Positions 16,447 through 24,759 of a stretch of DNA of 64,000 nt are shown in pieces. The notes under the pieces were generated by a model. It had not been told where the DNA came from, ran no database searches, and saw only the letters and a list, made by a program, of their open reading frames with translations. The stretch covers positions 62,001 to 126,000 of the forward strand of contig NZ_JAIMJA010000013.1 of NCBI RefSeq assembly GCF_021295315.1, written 5' to 3'. The stretch's first letter is position 1. Every line of letters begins with the position of its first letter. The stretch is from Motilimonas cestriensis. Lineage in GTDB: Bacteria; Pseudomonadota; Gammaproteobacteria; Enterobacterales; CBDFNC01. A program made the position numbers and the translations under genes.

Positions 16447-17054
16447 CTAGTTTAAAAAATGATGAAATGTTCGCGTTAGCCGCATTAAAACAAGCTCTTA
16501 AACAATATCGTGAACTTGAAGATGCAACTTGGCAAGCCATGCAAAATATTGTGCGGCTACGCCGCCTAAACAAAGGGCAAGAGTTATACCAAGCAGGCCT
16601 TACACCACGTACCTTTGCTTTTGTTTACCAAGGATTAGTACGCGCTTATGCCCTAGACGAAAAAGGCGCTGAATATAATAAAAAGTTCTTTATGGAGGGG
16701 GAGTTTCCTGGCTCGATGAGTGCTCTGCTAACAAATACCCCTTCGCAGGTCACTATTGCAGCGCTTGAGCCGAGTATGATTCTTGAAATTGATTTTGCTG
16801 CCTATCGCAAGTTACTGGTGCAACACCATGACTTAGCTTTATTTCAGATAGCCTACTTAGAAAAAAACTGGCTACTGGAAAAAGATGCCCGTGAAATTGA
16901 ATTGGTGCTCTCTGATGCTAGCCAACGTTATCAACGCTTTCTGACTGATCACGGCCAGTTAGCGGCGCGTTTAACCCAATACCAGATTGCTTCTCATTTG
17001 GGGATCACGCCAACGCAATTAAGTCGGATACGTAAACAAATAACGGCAGATTAG
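16443..17054 (+). CDS. Crp/Fnr-family transcriptional regulator
   Basis: A 203-residue protein with an N-terminal cyclic-nucleotide-binding-like beta barrel (KGQELYQAGLTPRTFAFVYQGLVRAYALDEKGAEYNKKFF, then EGEFPGSMSALLTNTPSQVTIAALEPSMILEIDF), a long dimer helix and a C-terminal HTH (LTQYQIASHLGITPTQLSRIRKQ). The cAMP-contacting residues of Crp and the Fnr cysteines are absent, so the effector is unknown. It starts inside the previous gene (ATGA overlap). It is followed by a 231-bp gap with a small perfect hairpin (17103-17122) and then a nitroreductase gene. Confidence 0.87.
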   Translation: MTSLKNDEMFALAALKQALKQYRELEDATWQAMQNIVRLRRLNKGQELYQAGLTPRTFAFVYQGLVRAYALDEKGAEYNKKFFMEGEFPGSMSALLTNTPSQVTIAALEPSMILEIDFAAYRKLLVQHHDLALFQIAYLEKNWLLEKDAREIELVLSDASQRYQRFLTDHGQLAARLTQYQIASHLGITPTQLSRIRKQITAD

Positions 17055-17102
17055 CTTACTCAGAGTAAGGTGTGAAGCTGCGTAAATTTTTACTGAAAAT
17101 TT

Positions 17103-17122
17103 CGTTTTCAAGGATGAAAACG
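17103..17122. other. perfect 8-bp inverted repeat upstream of the nitroreductase gene
   Basis: CGTTTTCA / TGAAAACG around AGGA. No T-tract follows directly, so it may be an operator dyad or a weak hairpin rather than a terminator. The rest of the 17055-17285 gap shows no other clear signal. Confidence 0.35.
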
Positions 17123-17285
17123 CAAAGTGTATAGGGAGATATTCACCGCGTTTTTGCAGGGGAAATATACTATTTCCTTATCCAGAACTCGGGTTAAATA
17201 TTTTGTTTTCGTCAACCTATGTAAATGAGCGCGCTCTTGCTTCTCGCTAAGATGATCTTATCAACCTTACAGAAGGAATAAATAG

Positions 17286-17918
17286 ATGACTTTACTTACC
17301 GCTTTAAATTGGCGTTACGCTGTTAGACGTTTTTCTGATCAAGTTGTCACAGAAGATCAACTGGAACAATTACTGCACGCGATAGTATTAAGCCCGTCTT
17401 CCTACGGCTTACAGCCCTATCGTGTATTAGTGGTAAAAAATCAAGCATTACAACAACAGCTGGTTGCCCATGCTTATGGTCAAGATAAGGTTGCTGACTG
17501 CTCGCACTTATTGGTGCTAGCTGCCGACACAGATATTGGCGAGACGACGGTTGCGCGCTATTTTGAGAATTATGTTAAAGCCAATGGGCAACAAGCCGAT
17601 CCGAATGCATTGGCTAACTATCGCGACCATCTATCGAGTGCTCTTGCGGCAAAATCGCCACAACAGAAACAACAGTGGGCTGCAGAGCAAGTTTTTATTG
17701 CATTGGGCAATTTAGTCACCAGCGCCGCTTTGTTGAATATTGATGCGTGTCCGATGACGGGGTTCGATGTAGCAGGCTTTAATCAAGTACTGGGTTTAGG
17801 CGAACTCGGATTAACAGCCACAGCCATTTGTCCGATCGGTTATCGTCATGCTGACGATAAAAATGCCGAGCAAGCGAAAGTGCGCCGCTCATTGGCTGAG
17901 TTTGTAATTAGAAAATAG
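17286..17918 (+). CDS. nitroreductase-family NAD(P)H oxidoreductase
   Basis: A 210-residue FMN flavoprotein of the nitroreductase fold. Visible: RYAVRRFSDQVVTEDQLEQLL (FMN phosphate-binding arginines), SPSSYGLQPYRVLVV, the central helix with AAEQVFIALGNLVTSAALLNIDACPMTGFD and the closing FMN-binding strand TAICPIGYRHADD. It resembles NfsB-type enzymes that reduce quinones or nitro compounds. Strong ribosome site (GAAGGAATAAATAG). The YdcZ-like transporter gene starts 9 bp after its stop, so the two form an operon, perhaps controlled by the regulators upstream. Confidence 0.9.
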   Translation: MTLLTALNWRYAVRRFSDQVVTEDQLEQLLHAIVLSPSSYGLQPYRVLVVKNQALQQQLVAHAYGQDKVADCSHLLVLAADTDIGETTVARYFENYVKANGQQADPNALANYRDHLSSALAAKSPQQKQQWAAEQVFIALGNLVTSAALLNIDACPMTGFDVAGFNQVLGLGELGLTATAICPIGYRHADDKNAEQAKVRRSLAEFVIRK

Positions 17919-17927
17919 GAGGTCGAG

Positions 17928-18374
17928 ATGGCTTATTTTCCGCTATTAGCGTTTATTGCGGGTGCCGCTATTGCTACTCAGGGTGGCATGAATGCGCAGT
18001 TGGGTATGCTACTAAAAAACTCCCTAATGGCAACCGCGGTGGCTTTTTTACTGAGTAGTGTGTTGGTTGGCAGTGTGTTGTTGTGGTCAAACAAAGTTTG
18101 GCCCACAAGCGAGGTGTTACGAAGTATTCCATTGCCGCTCTGGTTTGGCGGCACGCTTAGTGCGCTAGGTGTCGCGCTATTTTATTACCTGATCCCGAAA
18201 ATGGGTGCCGGCAATATGATGGCTTACGCACTGGCGGGGCAAATTATTATTGCCATGGTAATCAGCCATTTTGGTTGGTTTGGCTTGCCTGTTTCGGCTA
18301 TTGATGGCCGTAAAATTATGGGCGTGGTGGCGTTATTGGTTGGCGTTGGCTTAATTAATGGGCTGGGAAAATAG
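17928..18374 (+). CDS. DMT-superfamily membrane protein, YdcZ (DUF606) family
   Basis: A 148-residue protein with five predicted helices, and signature-like stretches FIAGAAIATQGGMNAQLGMLL at the N-terminus and ALGVALFYYLIPKMGAGNMMAYALAGQII in the middle, then GRKIMGVVALLVGVGLI. YdcZ proteins are half-size drug/metabolite-transporter-like proteins whose substrates are mostly unknown. AGGAGG lies 7 nt before ATG. It is coupled to the nitroreductase, so exporting a product of that enzyme is a plausible but untested role. Confidence 0.85.
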   Translation: MAYFPLLAFIAGAAIATQGGMNAQLGMLLKNSLMATAVAFLLSSVLVGSVLLWSNKVWPTSEVLRSIPLPLWFGGTLSALGVALFYYLIPKMGAGNMMAYALAGQIIIAMVISHFGWFGLPVSAIDGRKIMGVVALLVGVGLINGLGK

Positions 18375-18492
18375 GCGAAAGTGACTGACTTTTAGAGCTT
18401 GTGCCAAATCAAATTAATCTTGATATTTTGATGACTTAAATATGGGTTTTTGCTAAATTTGCTAACTTTTTTAATTTCTAAATGTTAAGTAT

Positions 18493-20544
18493 ATGGCCGT
18501 ATTAGCTTTTATCGTAAGTATTGTGATTATCGTCTGCTCTCTTTCTGCTCACCTTAGCTTTAGCTCAGGTAAAAGGGCAGCGAAGGCCAAGCTTAATAGT
18601 TTAGGCCAGAATACCCCGCCTAAGCGCGATATGACGCTTACCGAACGTAGTGCGTTAAAAGATAAGTTTGGCTTTGAGCCTAGCAGTACTGAGGTTTATG
18701 AGATTTATGGTGAAGTATCGGGTTCAACACTGACCAATAATGGTGTCGAAGCTGAGCTGTTTTTCACCCTCGGTGGATATCTAGTCAACATACCTGAGAC
18801 GGCAAGGCCCTATTTGCAGGTAGGGGATAATATTGCCGAAGTGGCACATGAAAATGATAGCACTTGGCTTATTTCATTAAACGAAGTTTGGCATGTTACG
18901 GAAGACGTGGCCGAGCAGCAGATGCGTGATCTTAATAGTGAAAAAATTGATAAGGCCGAAGTGGGCCAACTTGAAGAGAGCGACATCGAAATACTCGGTA
19001 AACGTGAGGCAACCCCAACTGAGCGCCAGCAATTAAAACCTTATAGTTGGGGCATTGGCAGTATGATCACTGTGCTGTTAATCATGGGATTATTCACGCT
19101 GTTATTTGACCCTTTCTCTCCGGGCTTAGCCGTTGGTGTCGGCTTGCTGTTGCTGCCCTTGAGTTATTGGTTATTTCGCCGTATTCGCGGTGCTTACCCG
19201 ACCAGTGTGTCCATCACCAAGATGAGTGGGAAAATTTATGGTGTGGAATTTAATGGCGATCATATTCGGGTACACTTTCAACCGCCACAGTTAACCATGG
19301 CCTCCTCGTATTCTTATATTGCGCCAGCGCATTGGCTTGAACCTTTAGCAGAACAAGCACAAAACTTTGTTAAATTTGAGGTTTATCCTGAAAGTGAAAA
19401 GTTGGTTTCTATCGGTCGCGACTTTTCTTTAAGCGCAGAGCAACCTAAGCCTAAGCCGCAATTTGCACGCCATATTAGTATGCTGATTGCCGTTTTGATC
19501 TTTTTCAAACTGGTGTGGAGCATGGTTGATATGCCTGTTTTTAATGCTAGCTTGGCGCACCTTTGGCACGAGCGCCAATTGGTTGCTAACGGTGTATCGG
19601 AGTTATTAGCGCAGCAACCGCAAGTAGGAGATGGTGTCGTGTTGTCAGGACCTCGCCAGTGTATAAAAGGGGAGGCACACAATTGGGATAACGCTGGTTT
19701 CGCCTTATGCCAACGTTTTTATTTACTTGATCGTGCATTACCTACAATCAGTTCGACGGAAGACAGTGTTGAACAAACTAAACTGGCATTTATTAATAGC
19801 TATAACAAAACTGATCTCACTCCACAGCTAAACTCGATGATTTATTTACGGTTGCAATTGGTCATGCTGCAAAAGGGCGAGCATATCGCAGCCAAATCAG
19901 ACACGCGGGGACTCGATGGTAGCTATTTTACGGCGATGACTGAGTTATTTACGCCCGTTTGTGATTACTCGAAACATTGTCCTGAGATGAAAGAGGCATT
20001 AATAGAGCAGTGGCAGCAGCTATTAGCGGAGTTGGATGAACCTAGTACCTGCTTTGAATACTGCTGGCAGCAAATGGTGGCGGGTGAGCATGCAGATGCT
20101 TATCTCATTGCCCACAAGCGTGATACTTACAAGCTAGAGCAAGCCATGGCGTCGGTTTATAACGATATTCGCCAGCAACTGATTGATATCGACCTTAACC
20201 GCCCACAGCCTGAGCCTGCCGTTTTAGTTCGCTTAACAACTGACACACAGGCACCGGAGAAAATTGGCGAATTATATGATGATTTAAGTAGAAGATTTAG
20301 CATCAAGGCTTTGACTACTTACCGTGAATACCTCAATGCAGCGTCACATTTTAGTGGCCTTGAAGGTATTATTATTGCTATTGAAACCACGGAACAGGGC
20401 CAAGTGTTAGTGTTAGAAACCGATTTAACCAAGCAAGATTTAATGCAGCAGTGGCTGATTTTAGGGTTATTGGTTGTGCTATTAGGGCTAGCCTTGATGC
20501 ATATCGCACGTATTGTGTGGTTGAAGGCTTTTCAGCCCGAGTAG
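18493..20544 (+). CDS. igaA: IgaA/UmoB/YrfF-like inner-membrane protein
   Basis: A 683-residue protein with one N-terminal helix (LAFIVSIVIIVCSLSAHLSF), a cytosolic domain of about 165 residues, a helix pair at about 185-230, a second cytosolic domain, a helix near 330-350, a long periplasmic domain of about 300 residues with several cysteines, and a C-terminal helix (ILGLLVVLLGLALMHIARIVW). This topology and length (about 710 in Enterobacteriaceae) match IgaA. Local likenesses include TERSALKD near the N-terminus and QVGDGVVLSGPRQCI at the start of the periplasmic domain. IgaA restrains the Rcs envelope-stress phosphorelay. No rcs genes are in this window, so the function here is inferred from family only. 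Confidence 0.72.
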   Translation: MAVLAFIVSIVIIVCSLSAHLSFSSGKRAAKAKLNSLGQNTPPKRDMTLTERSALKDKFGFEPSSTEVYEIYGEVSGSTLTNNGVEAELFFTLGGYLVNIPETARPYLQVGDNIAEVAHENDSTWLISLNEVWHVTEDVAEQQMRDLNSEKIDKAEVGQLEESDIEILGKREATPTERQQLKPYSWGIGSMITVLLIMGLFTLLFDPFSPGLAVGVGLLLLPLSYWLFRRIRGAYPTSVSITKMSGKIYGVEFNGDHIRVHFQPPQLTMASSYSYIAPAHWLEPLAEQAQNFVKFEVYPESEKLVSIGRDFSLSAEQPKPKPQFARHISMLIAVLIFFKLVWSMVDMPVFNASLAHLWHERQLVANGVSELLAQQPQVGDGVVLSGPRQCIKGEAHNWDNAGFALCQRFYLLDRALPTISSTEDSVEQTKLAFINSYNKTDLTPQLNSMIYLRLQLVMLQKGEHIAAKSDTRGLDGSYFTAMTELFTPVCDYSKHCPEMKEALIEQWQQLLAELDEPSTCFEYCWQQMVAGEHADAYLIAHKRDTYKLEQAMASVYNDIRQQLIDIDLNRPQPEPAVLVRLTTDTQAPEKIGELYDDLSRRFSIKALTTYREYLNAASHFSGLEGIIIAIETTEQGQVLVLETDLTKQDLMQQWLILGLLVVLLGLALMHIARIVWLKAFQPE

Positions 20545-20563
20545 TGGAGCGCTGAGGCCAATT

Positions 20564-20590
20564 GGGGAGCAAGTGCTCCCCGTTGTTTTA
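20564..20590 (+). terminator. terminator after the igaA-like gene
   Basis: GGGGAGC / GCTCCCC around AAGT, followed by CGTTGTTTTATT. It lies in the 46 bp between two convergent genes. Confidence 0.7.
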
Positions 20591-22198
20591 TTAGTCTTTA
20601 TGAGAAAGGGTAAATTGCGCTAATAGCTGATTTAACTGCTCTGATAGTTGCTCTAGATTTAAACTAATATCGCGGCTTTCGCCAGCCGATTGCGAGGTGT
20701 CATTGGCCTGTTCGGTGATCATCAGTATTTGGCTTTGAACTTGTTCACTCACCTGAGCGGTGGTTAAAGTTTGTTGCCTTATTTGATCGGTGTGGTTAAG
20801 GATATCTTGCATTGCACGCATGGCGTCGCTCATGGCTTGGGACAAGGTTTCAATGTCTGTTGCGCGCTGATGTGCTGAATCACTCACATCATCCACGGCT
20901 TGCAATGATGCTACGCTACCTTGTTGAAATTCATTAATAATACTTTCGATATTGCTGGTGGCGTCACTGGTTCGGCTAGCTAATACACGCACTTCATCGG
21001 CGACCACGGCAAAACCACGGCCTTGTTCGCCAGCACGAGCAGATTCAATCGCGGCATTTAATGCTAATAAGTTGGTTTGTTCGGCGATACTTTTGATGGT
21101 TGCCAAAATAGATGACACTTGCTCTGTTTGTTGGTTAAGTTGACTGATACGTTGTTTTACATCATCGATGTTGCTTACTAAGCCATTGATTTCAATGCTG
21201 GCATGGTGTGCTTGTTTGGCACTGGTCGCAATCGTCGTCGTTGTTTGGGTGACGAGTTGCGATGCTTGCTGCGTGGCTTCGCTGGCATCTTGCTGTTGCT
21301 GCTGCATCTCTTCAATATTACGTTGTACATGTTGGGTTTCTTGCATTTGATTACTCGCCGCGTTATCAGTGGTGCTGGATACCTGAGTGAGCCGGCGCGC
21401 CGAATCAACGAGCTGATCAGACGTGGCTTTAACTTGCTGCAAGCTTTGTTCTACGGTTGCCAGTAAGGAGTTAATTCCAATGCCTAATTGGCCTATTTCA
21501 TCATTTTGTGACAGCGGAATTCGTCTGAATAATTCTTTATTTTGACTGATTTGAGACATAAGATCCGATGTCTGACGGATGGGGTTGATAATGATTTTAC
21601 GGATCAGCATCATGGTCACCATAAAACCAATAATGGCGATAATGCTCATGATGGTGACGGCGATAATTGAGCTCTGGTTGATTAATTTGTTGATGTGAGA
21701 AAGGTTGTATTCTAAACGTATTACACCCAGTACTTCACCTTCCTCTGCTTGGTGACAGCCAAGGCAGTTAGTACCTCGGTAATCGCTACTGGCCTTCATT
21801 GGTAGGGCTACAACTAAGCCATTGCCCCAGCTAGTATTAATAGGCTCAATAATGGTCTCTCCCGCTAGCGCGCGTTGGTCTATTTTATCTTGTGCTTGCT
21901 GCTCTGGCGATCCTGTTCCGTAAAGTTTATTAACTGCCTCACCACGGATCACTCGTACCTGCTCAATGCCATTCTGGGCCAGCGCTTTTTGTCGCAGCTG
22001 TTCTTTTTGCGCCATGGTGCCAGTCAACATCATCATGTTTAAGCTATCAAAGTAATTACTGGCTTTATCTTCAAGTTGTTCACTTAATACCGTATGCAGC
22101 AGCGCATTTTCTTGACGATATTGGTAAAAAGTGGAGGACACCAATACTAGAATGAATACACTGATCAAGGTTAACAGCAACTTAGTAGATATTGACAT
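20591..22198 (-). CDS. methyl-accepting chemotaxis protein with periplasmic CXXCH (heme-type) sensor
   Basis: A 535-residue receptor. Helix 1 is at about 5-22, the periplasmic domain at about 23-180, helix 2 at about 182-204, then HAMP ([18 protein letters not shown]) and a signalling coil with the hairpin tip [40 protein letters not shown], split here only by reading. The periplasmic part contains [23 protein letters not shown], a CXXCH heme-c attachment motif in a DUF3365/Tll0287-like context. This suggests sensing of redox state, oxygen or NO through bound heme. No standard C-terminal CheR-docking pentapeptide is seen. It is convergent with the igaA-like gene. Confidence 0.9.
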   Translation of the reverse strand: MSISTKLLLTLISVFILVLVSSTFYQYRQENALLHTVLSEQLEDKASNYFDSLNMMMLTGTMAQKEQLRQKALAQNGIEQVRVIRGEAVNKLYGTGSPEQQAQDKIDQRALAGETIIEPINTSWGNGLVVALPMKASSDYRGTNCLGCHQAEEGEVLGVIRLEYNLSHINKLINQSSIIAVTIMSIIAIIGFMVTMMLIRKIIINPIRQTSDLMSQISQNKELFRRIPLSQNDEIGQLGIGINSLLATVEQSLQQVKATSDQLVDSARRLTQVSSTTDNAASNQMQETQHVQRNIEEMQQQQQDASEATQQASQLVTQTTTTIATSAKQAHHASIEINGLVSNIDDVKQRISQLNQQTEQVSSILATIKSIAEQTNLLALNAAIESARAGEQGRGFAVVADEVRVLASRTSDATSNIESIINEFQQGSVASLQAVDDVSDSAHQRATDIETLSQAMSDAMRAMQDILNHTDQIRQQTLTTAQVSEQVQSQILMITEQANDTSQSAGESRDISLNLEQLSEQLNQLLAQFTLSHKD

Positions 22199-22345
22199 AT
22201 GACTTATTCACCTAGTTGAGATATGCATTTGAGATGTTGTTTACATTTAAAAATAGTTTATTTTTAGCGTTTTGCTGGATTTGGTAAAAGATGTGGGCAC
22301 AGATGGACCGCTGCAGCCTTTGGCTATTAAATAATCCCCTAATAT

Positions 22346-23989
22346 TTATTTAGTATAGGTCTCGACACTGGATTGAGTTTGGTCAAAAAAGGTGACTTGC
22401 ACTGTGACCGCTTGAACGGCTTTGTCGGCGCGAATATAACCATCAAAATTTTCTGGCAGACTGAAGGGATTTTTTGTGTCGCAAGGCGGCAAGGCAAACT
22501 CCTGATCCAGTTTGTCACTATCTAGCGAGTACTGAATGCGCTTAATCGCGCAGCGGCTGGTAGCGAGCTGGGAGAAGTAGACCAAGGTCTCATCATTGAA
22601 ATCACGCAGCATTAACCACGCGTTTTTGGTCATATTAAGCATCTCTTGTTGTGCTGTCGCTACATGTTGCTCGGCGTTAAATGCGTACTCAAAAGGGCCA
22701 ACTTCATTGCCTTTTAAATCAGTATATTTGGCCAAAATAACCTGCGGTGAGTGAGTTTTTCTTGGCAGCCTTATAAAGTTATTGGGTAAGGAGTGGCCAG
22801 TATTGGGATCTTTCCAGTTACTTTGCCCAGTACTTTGGTAATCAGCCATTTCTGCTGTTTTGTAGAAAATTTCTTTGGGAGTGTCGGTATATTGCAGGTT
22901 AATTTGAAAACCTAAGTTACTGACTGACGGGGTGAAGCTTAATGACTGCTGCAAGCCTTGCTCGGAAATAACAGCGAGGGCTTGGCTGCGTGAATTCACA
23001 TCCTCTAGTTGACTGTTAAGCAGTTCATGGTCGAGGTAATGTTTTACCCACTGTCCTTGTTGGTGCAGGGTGATTACTTGTTCTAATGCGCGTTTTTCTT
23101 CTAGTTTATCGGCGCTGGTTTGTTGGCCTAATAGCCGTTCGGAGGCCAAGCGAGAGAGCTCATACCATGCCGGCGTATAATCAGAATGTTGTATCACGAA
23201 GGAAGTTAAACGTTCACGACGTTGTTCCATCGGGAGTAGCATTAAGCGAGCAAATTGCACGCAAGTGCTATTTTGACCTGCAAACTGCTCAGCGTAAATT
23301 TCGCGCGCGCCTGAATGGCCTTCCTGAATTTTTAAGAAGGATTGGTAGCGTAAGTGGGGGTCAATATAGTTTTCATTAAAGCGAAAGTAGTTGAGATAGG
23401 CTTGACGTGCGCCGCGATAGTCACCGCTAAGCTCAAATAAACGCGCGTTGTGGTAATAATCTTGTGCTGTTTTTGGTTCGGCAAGAATGCCGCCATTACT
23501 TTGGCCTTTTATTATTTTGTCTAAGCTGTCGTTAAGTTTTTCCACTGCTTTGGCGGTATTTTCTGTGTGCTTAGCAATGTCTTTGTTACTGCTGGCAATA
23601 TCTTGGGTGTTTTTATCTATTTTCGCTAACGATTTTTCCATGATGCCAAGGTTGGCTTGTAATTTAGCAAGCAGCGCGATATTACTGGCTAATACGCCCT
23701 CTGGTTGCTCGGGACTCTGTAAGTAATAAAGTGCACCACTAACGGTGGCCGATATTAAACAAAAAAGGATCGGAGCAACCAGTAAATCGCGCCATTTTAT
23801 TACCAGTAAGGCACCAATAAACAGAATCAGTAATGCGCCAAGGGAAAGAAAGTACAGATATTGCGCAAACGGTGAAATCGGCTCCATGACATCTGCGACG
23901 GTCCCCATGGTGCCAGAAGCGGCACTGAATGCCGGTAAGGTCTTTTTGCCTTTTTCAGAAATGTATTTAGTAAATTGTTGGCGCATCAT
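22346..23989 (-). CDS. membrane-anchored coiled-coil/TPR-like protein, unknown
   Basis: A 547-residue protein starting with a cytosolic segment of about 40 residues, two hydrophobic helices (YLYFLSLGALLILFIGALLVIKW and LLVAPILFCLISATVSGALYYL), then a heptad-like coiled coil (MEKSLAKIDKNTQDIASSNKDIAKHTENTAKAVEKL, in parts) and a helical TPR-like region (AQDYYHNARLFELSGDYRGARQAYLNYFRF). The C-terminal 200 residues look beta-rich and contain a pair of cysteines (TSRCAIKR ... LPPCDTK). I do not recognise a family. It may be an envelope scaffold or sensor; this is inference from architecture only. Two adjacent ATG codons are possible starts. Confidence 0.75.
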   Translation of the reverse strand: MMRQQFTKYISEKGKKTLPAFSAASGTMGTVADVMEPISPFAQYLYFLSLGALLILFIGALLVIKWRDLLVAPILFCLISATVSGALYYLQSPEQPEGVLASNIALLAKLQANLGIMEKSLAKIDKNTQDIASSNKDIAKHTENTAKAVEKLNDSLDKIIKGQSNGGILAEPKTAQDYYHNARLFELSGDYRGARQAYLNYFRFNENYIDPHLRYQSFLKIQEGHSGAREIYAEQFAGQNSTCVQFARLMLLPMEQRRERLTSFVIQHSDYTPAWYELSRLASERLLGQQTSADKLEEKRALEQVITLHQQGQWVKHYLDHELLNSQLEDVNSRSQALAVISEQGLQQSLSFTPSVSNLGFQINLQYTDTPKEIFYKTAEMADYQSTGQSNWKDPNTGHSLPNNFIRLPRKTHSPQVILAKYTDLKGNEVGPFEYAFNAEQHVATAQQEMLNMTKNAWLMLRDFNDETLVYFSQLATSRCAIKRIQYSLDSDKLDQEFALPPCDTKNPFSLPENFDGYIRADKAVQAVTVQVTFFDQTQSSVETYTK

Positions 23990-24116
23990 GATTTCTAGTA
24001 ATAAAAAGAAAGCATATTAACGCGAATTGACATGTAAATAAAAAATGAAGTGATGAGTTTTGATCTGGTTAGCGTATTGTTTACAGTTAAGTCATCTAGC
24101 GGTAGGAGGAAGTGTA

Positions 24117-24719
24117 ATGCAAGTAAATTTAGAAACTTATAAAGGGATCATTTTCGATATGGATGGCACCTTGGTTAACTCGATGCCATTGCATTTAAAG
24201 GCATGGCAGTTGACGGCAGAGAAGTTTGATTTTGAATATGATGAAGAATGGCTTTACAACCAAGGTGGTACGCCAACTTATGGGATTGCCGAGCTGATTA
24301 ATGCTAAGCAGCAACGTAATCTTGATCCGTCTGCGTTAGCAGTTAGCAAGCGTGAATTCTTTGACCAAATCCGTCATCAGGTTGCGTTGATCCCTGAAAC
24401 GTTTGCATTATTACAACAATTGCAGGGCCAGAAGAAGCTAGCTATTGGCACAGGAGCCGATGCTAGCACCACGGAGTTTATTCTCAATACCTTAGATTTA
24501 TTGCCGTTAGTGGATGTGGTGGTGAATGCTAATGATGTTGAACGCCACAAACCCGAGCCAGATACCTTTTTATTAGCCGCGCAGAAAATAGGGTTAACGC
24601 CCGACCAGTGTGTGGTGTTTGAAGATACTAAAACCGGTTTAGCTGCCGCGCAGGCGGCAGGCATGGATTGTTATTTGGTTATCAATAATAAAATTGCGCG
24701 GTTTGTGCCTAAGCCTTAG
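24117..24719 (+). CDS. yqaB: HAD-superfamily phosphatase, YqaB-like
   Basis: A 200-residue protein of the beta-phosphoglucomutase-like HAD group. Motif I is IIFDMDGTLVNSMPLHLKAW, motif II IGTGADAS, motif III lysine in ERHKPEPDTFLLAAQ, and motif IV CVVFEDTKTGLAAAQAAGMDCYLV. The helical cap carries YNQGGTPTYGIAELI, as in E. coli YqaB (fructose-1-phosphatase). In vivo substrate uncertain. The ATG after GTAGGAGGAAGTGTA is chosen; the 19 upstream codons lack a site. It is convergent with metE across a hairpin. Confidence 0.87.
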   Translation: MQVNLETYKGIIFDMDGTLVNSMPLHLKAWQLTAEKFDFEYDEEWLYNQGGTPTYGIAELINAKQQRNLDPSALAVSKREFFDQIRHQVALIPETFALLQQLQGQKKLAIGTGADASTTEFILNTLDLLPLVDVVVNANDVERHKPEPDTFLLAAQKIGLTPDQCVVFEDTKTGLAAAQAAGMDCYLVINNKIARFVPKP

Positions 24720-24724
24720 GTTGT

Positions 24725-24748
24725 ATTCGCTGAATTTATTCAGCGAAT
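24725..24748. terminator. hairpin between convergent yqaB and metE
   Basis: Perfect 10-bp stem, ATTCGCTGAA / TTCAGCGAAT, loop TTTA. No clear T-tract follows, so terminator strength is uncertain. Confidence 0.5.
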
Positions 24749-24759
24749 GCGCGAGTAAA

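Noticed and set aside
21168-21466. Plus-strand hydrophobic and Cys-rich frames inside the heme-type chemoreceptor gene
   Set aside because: They are antisense readings of the repetitive Gln/Ala/Ser codons of the signalling coil.
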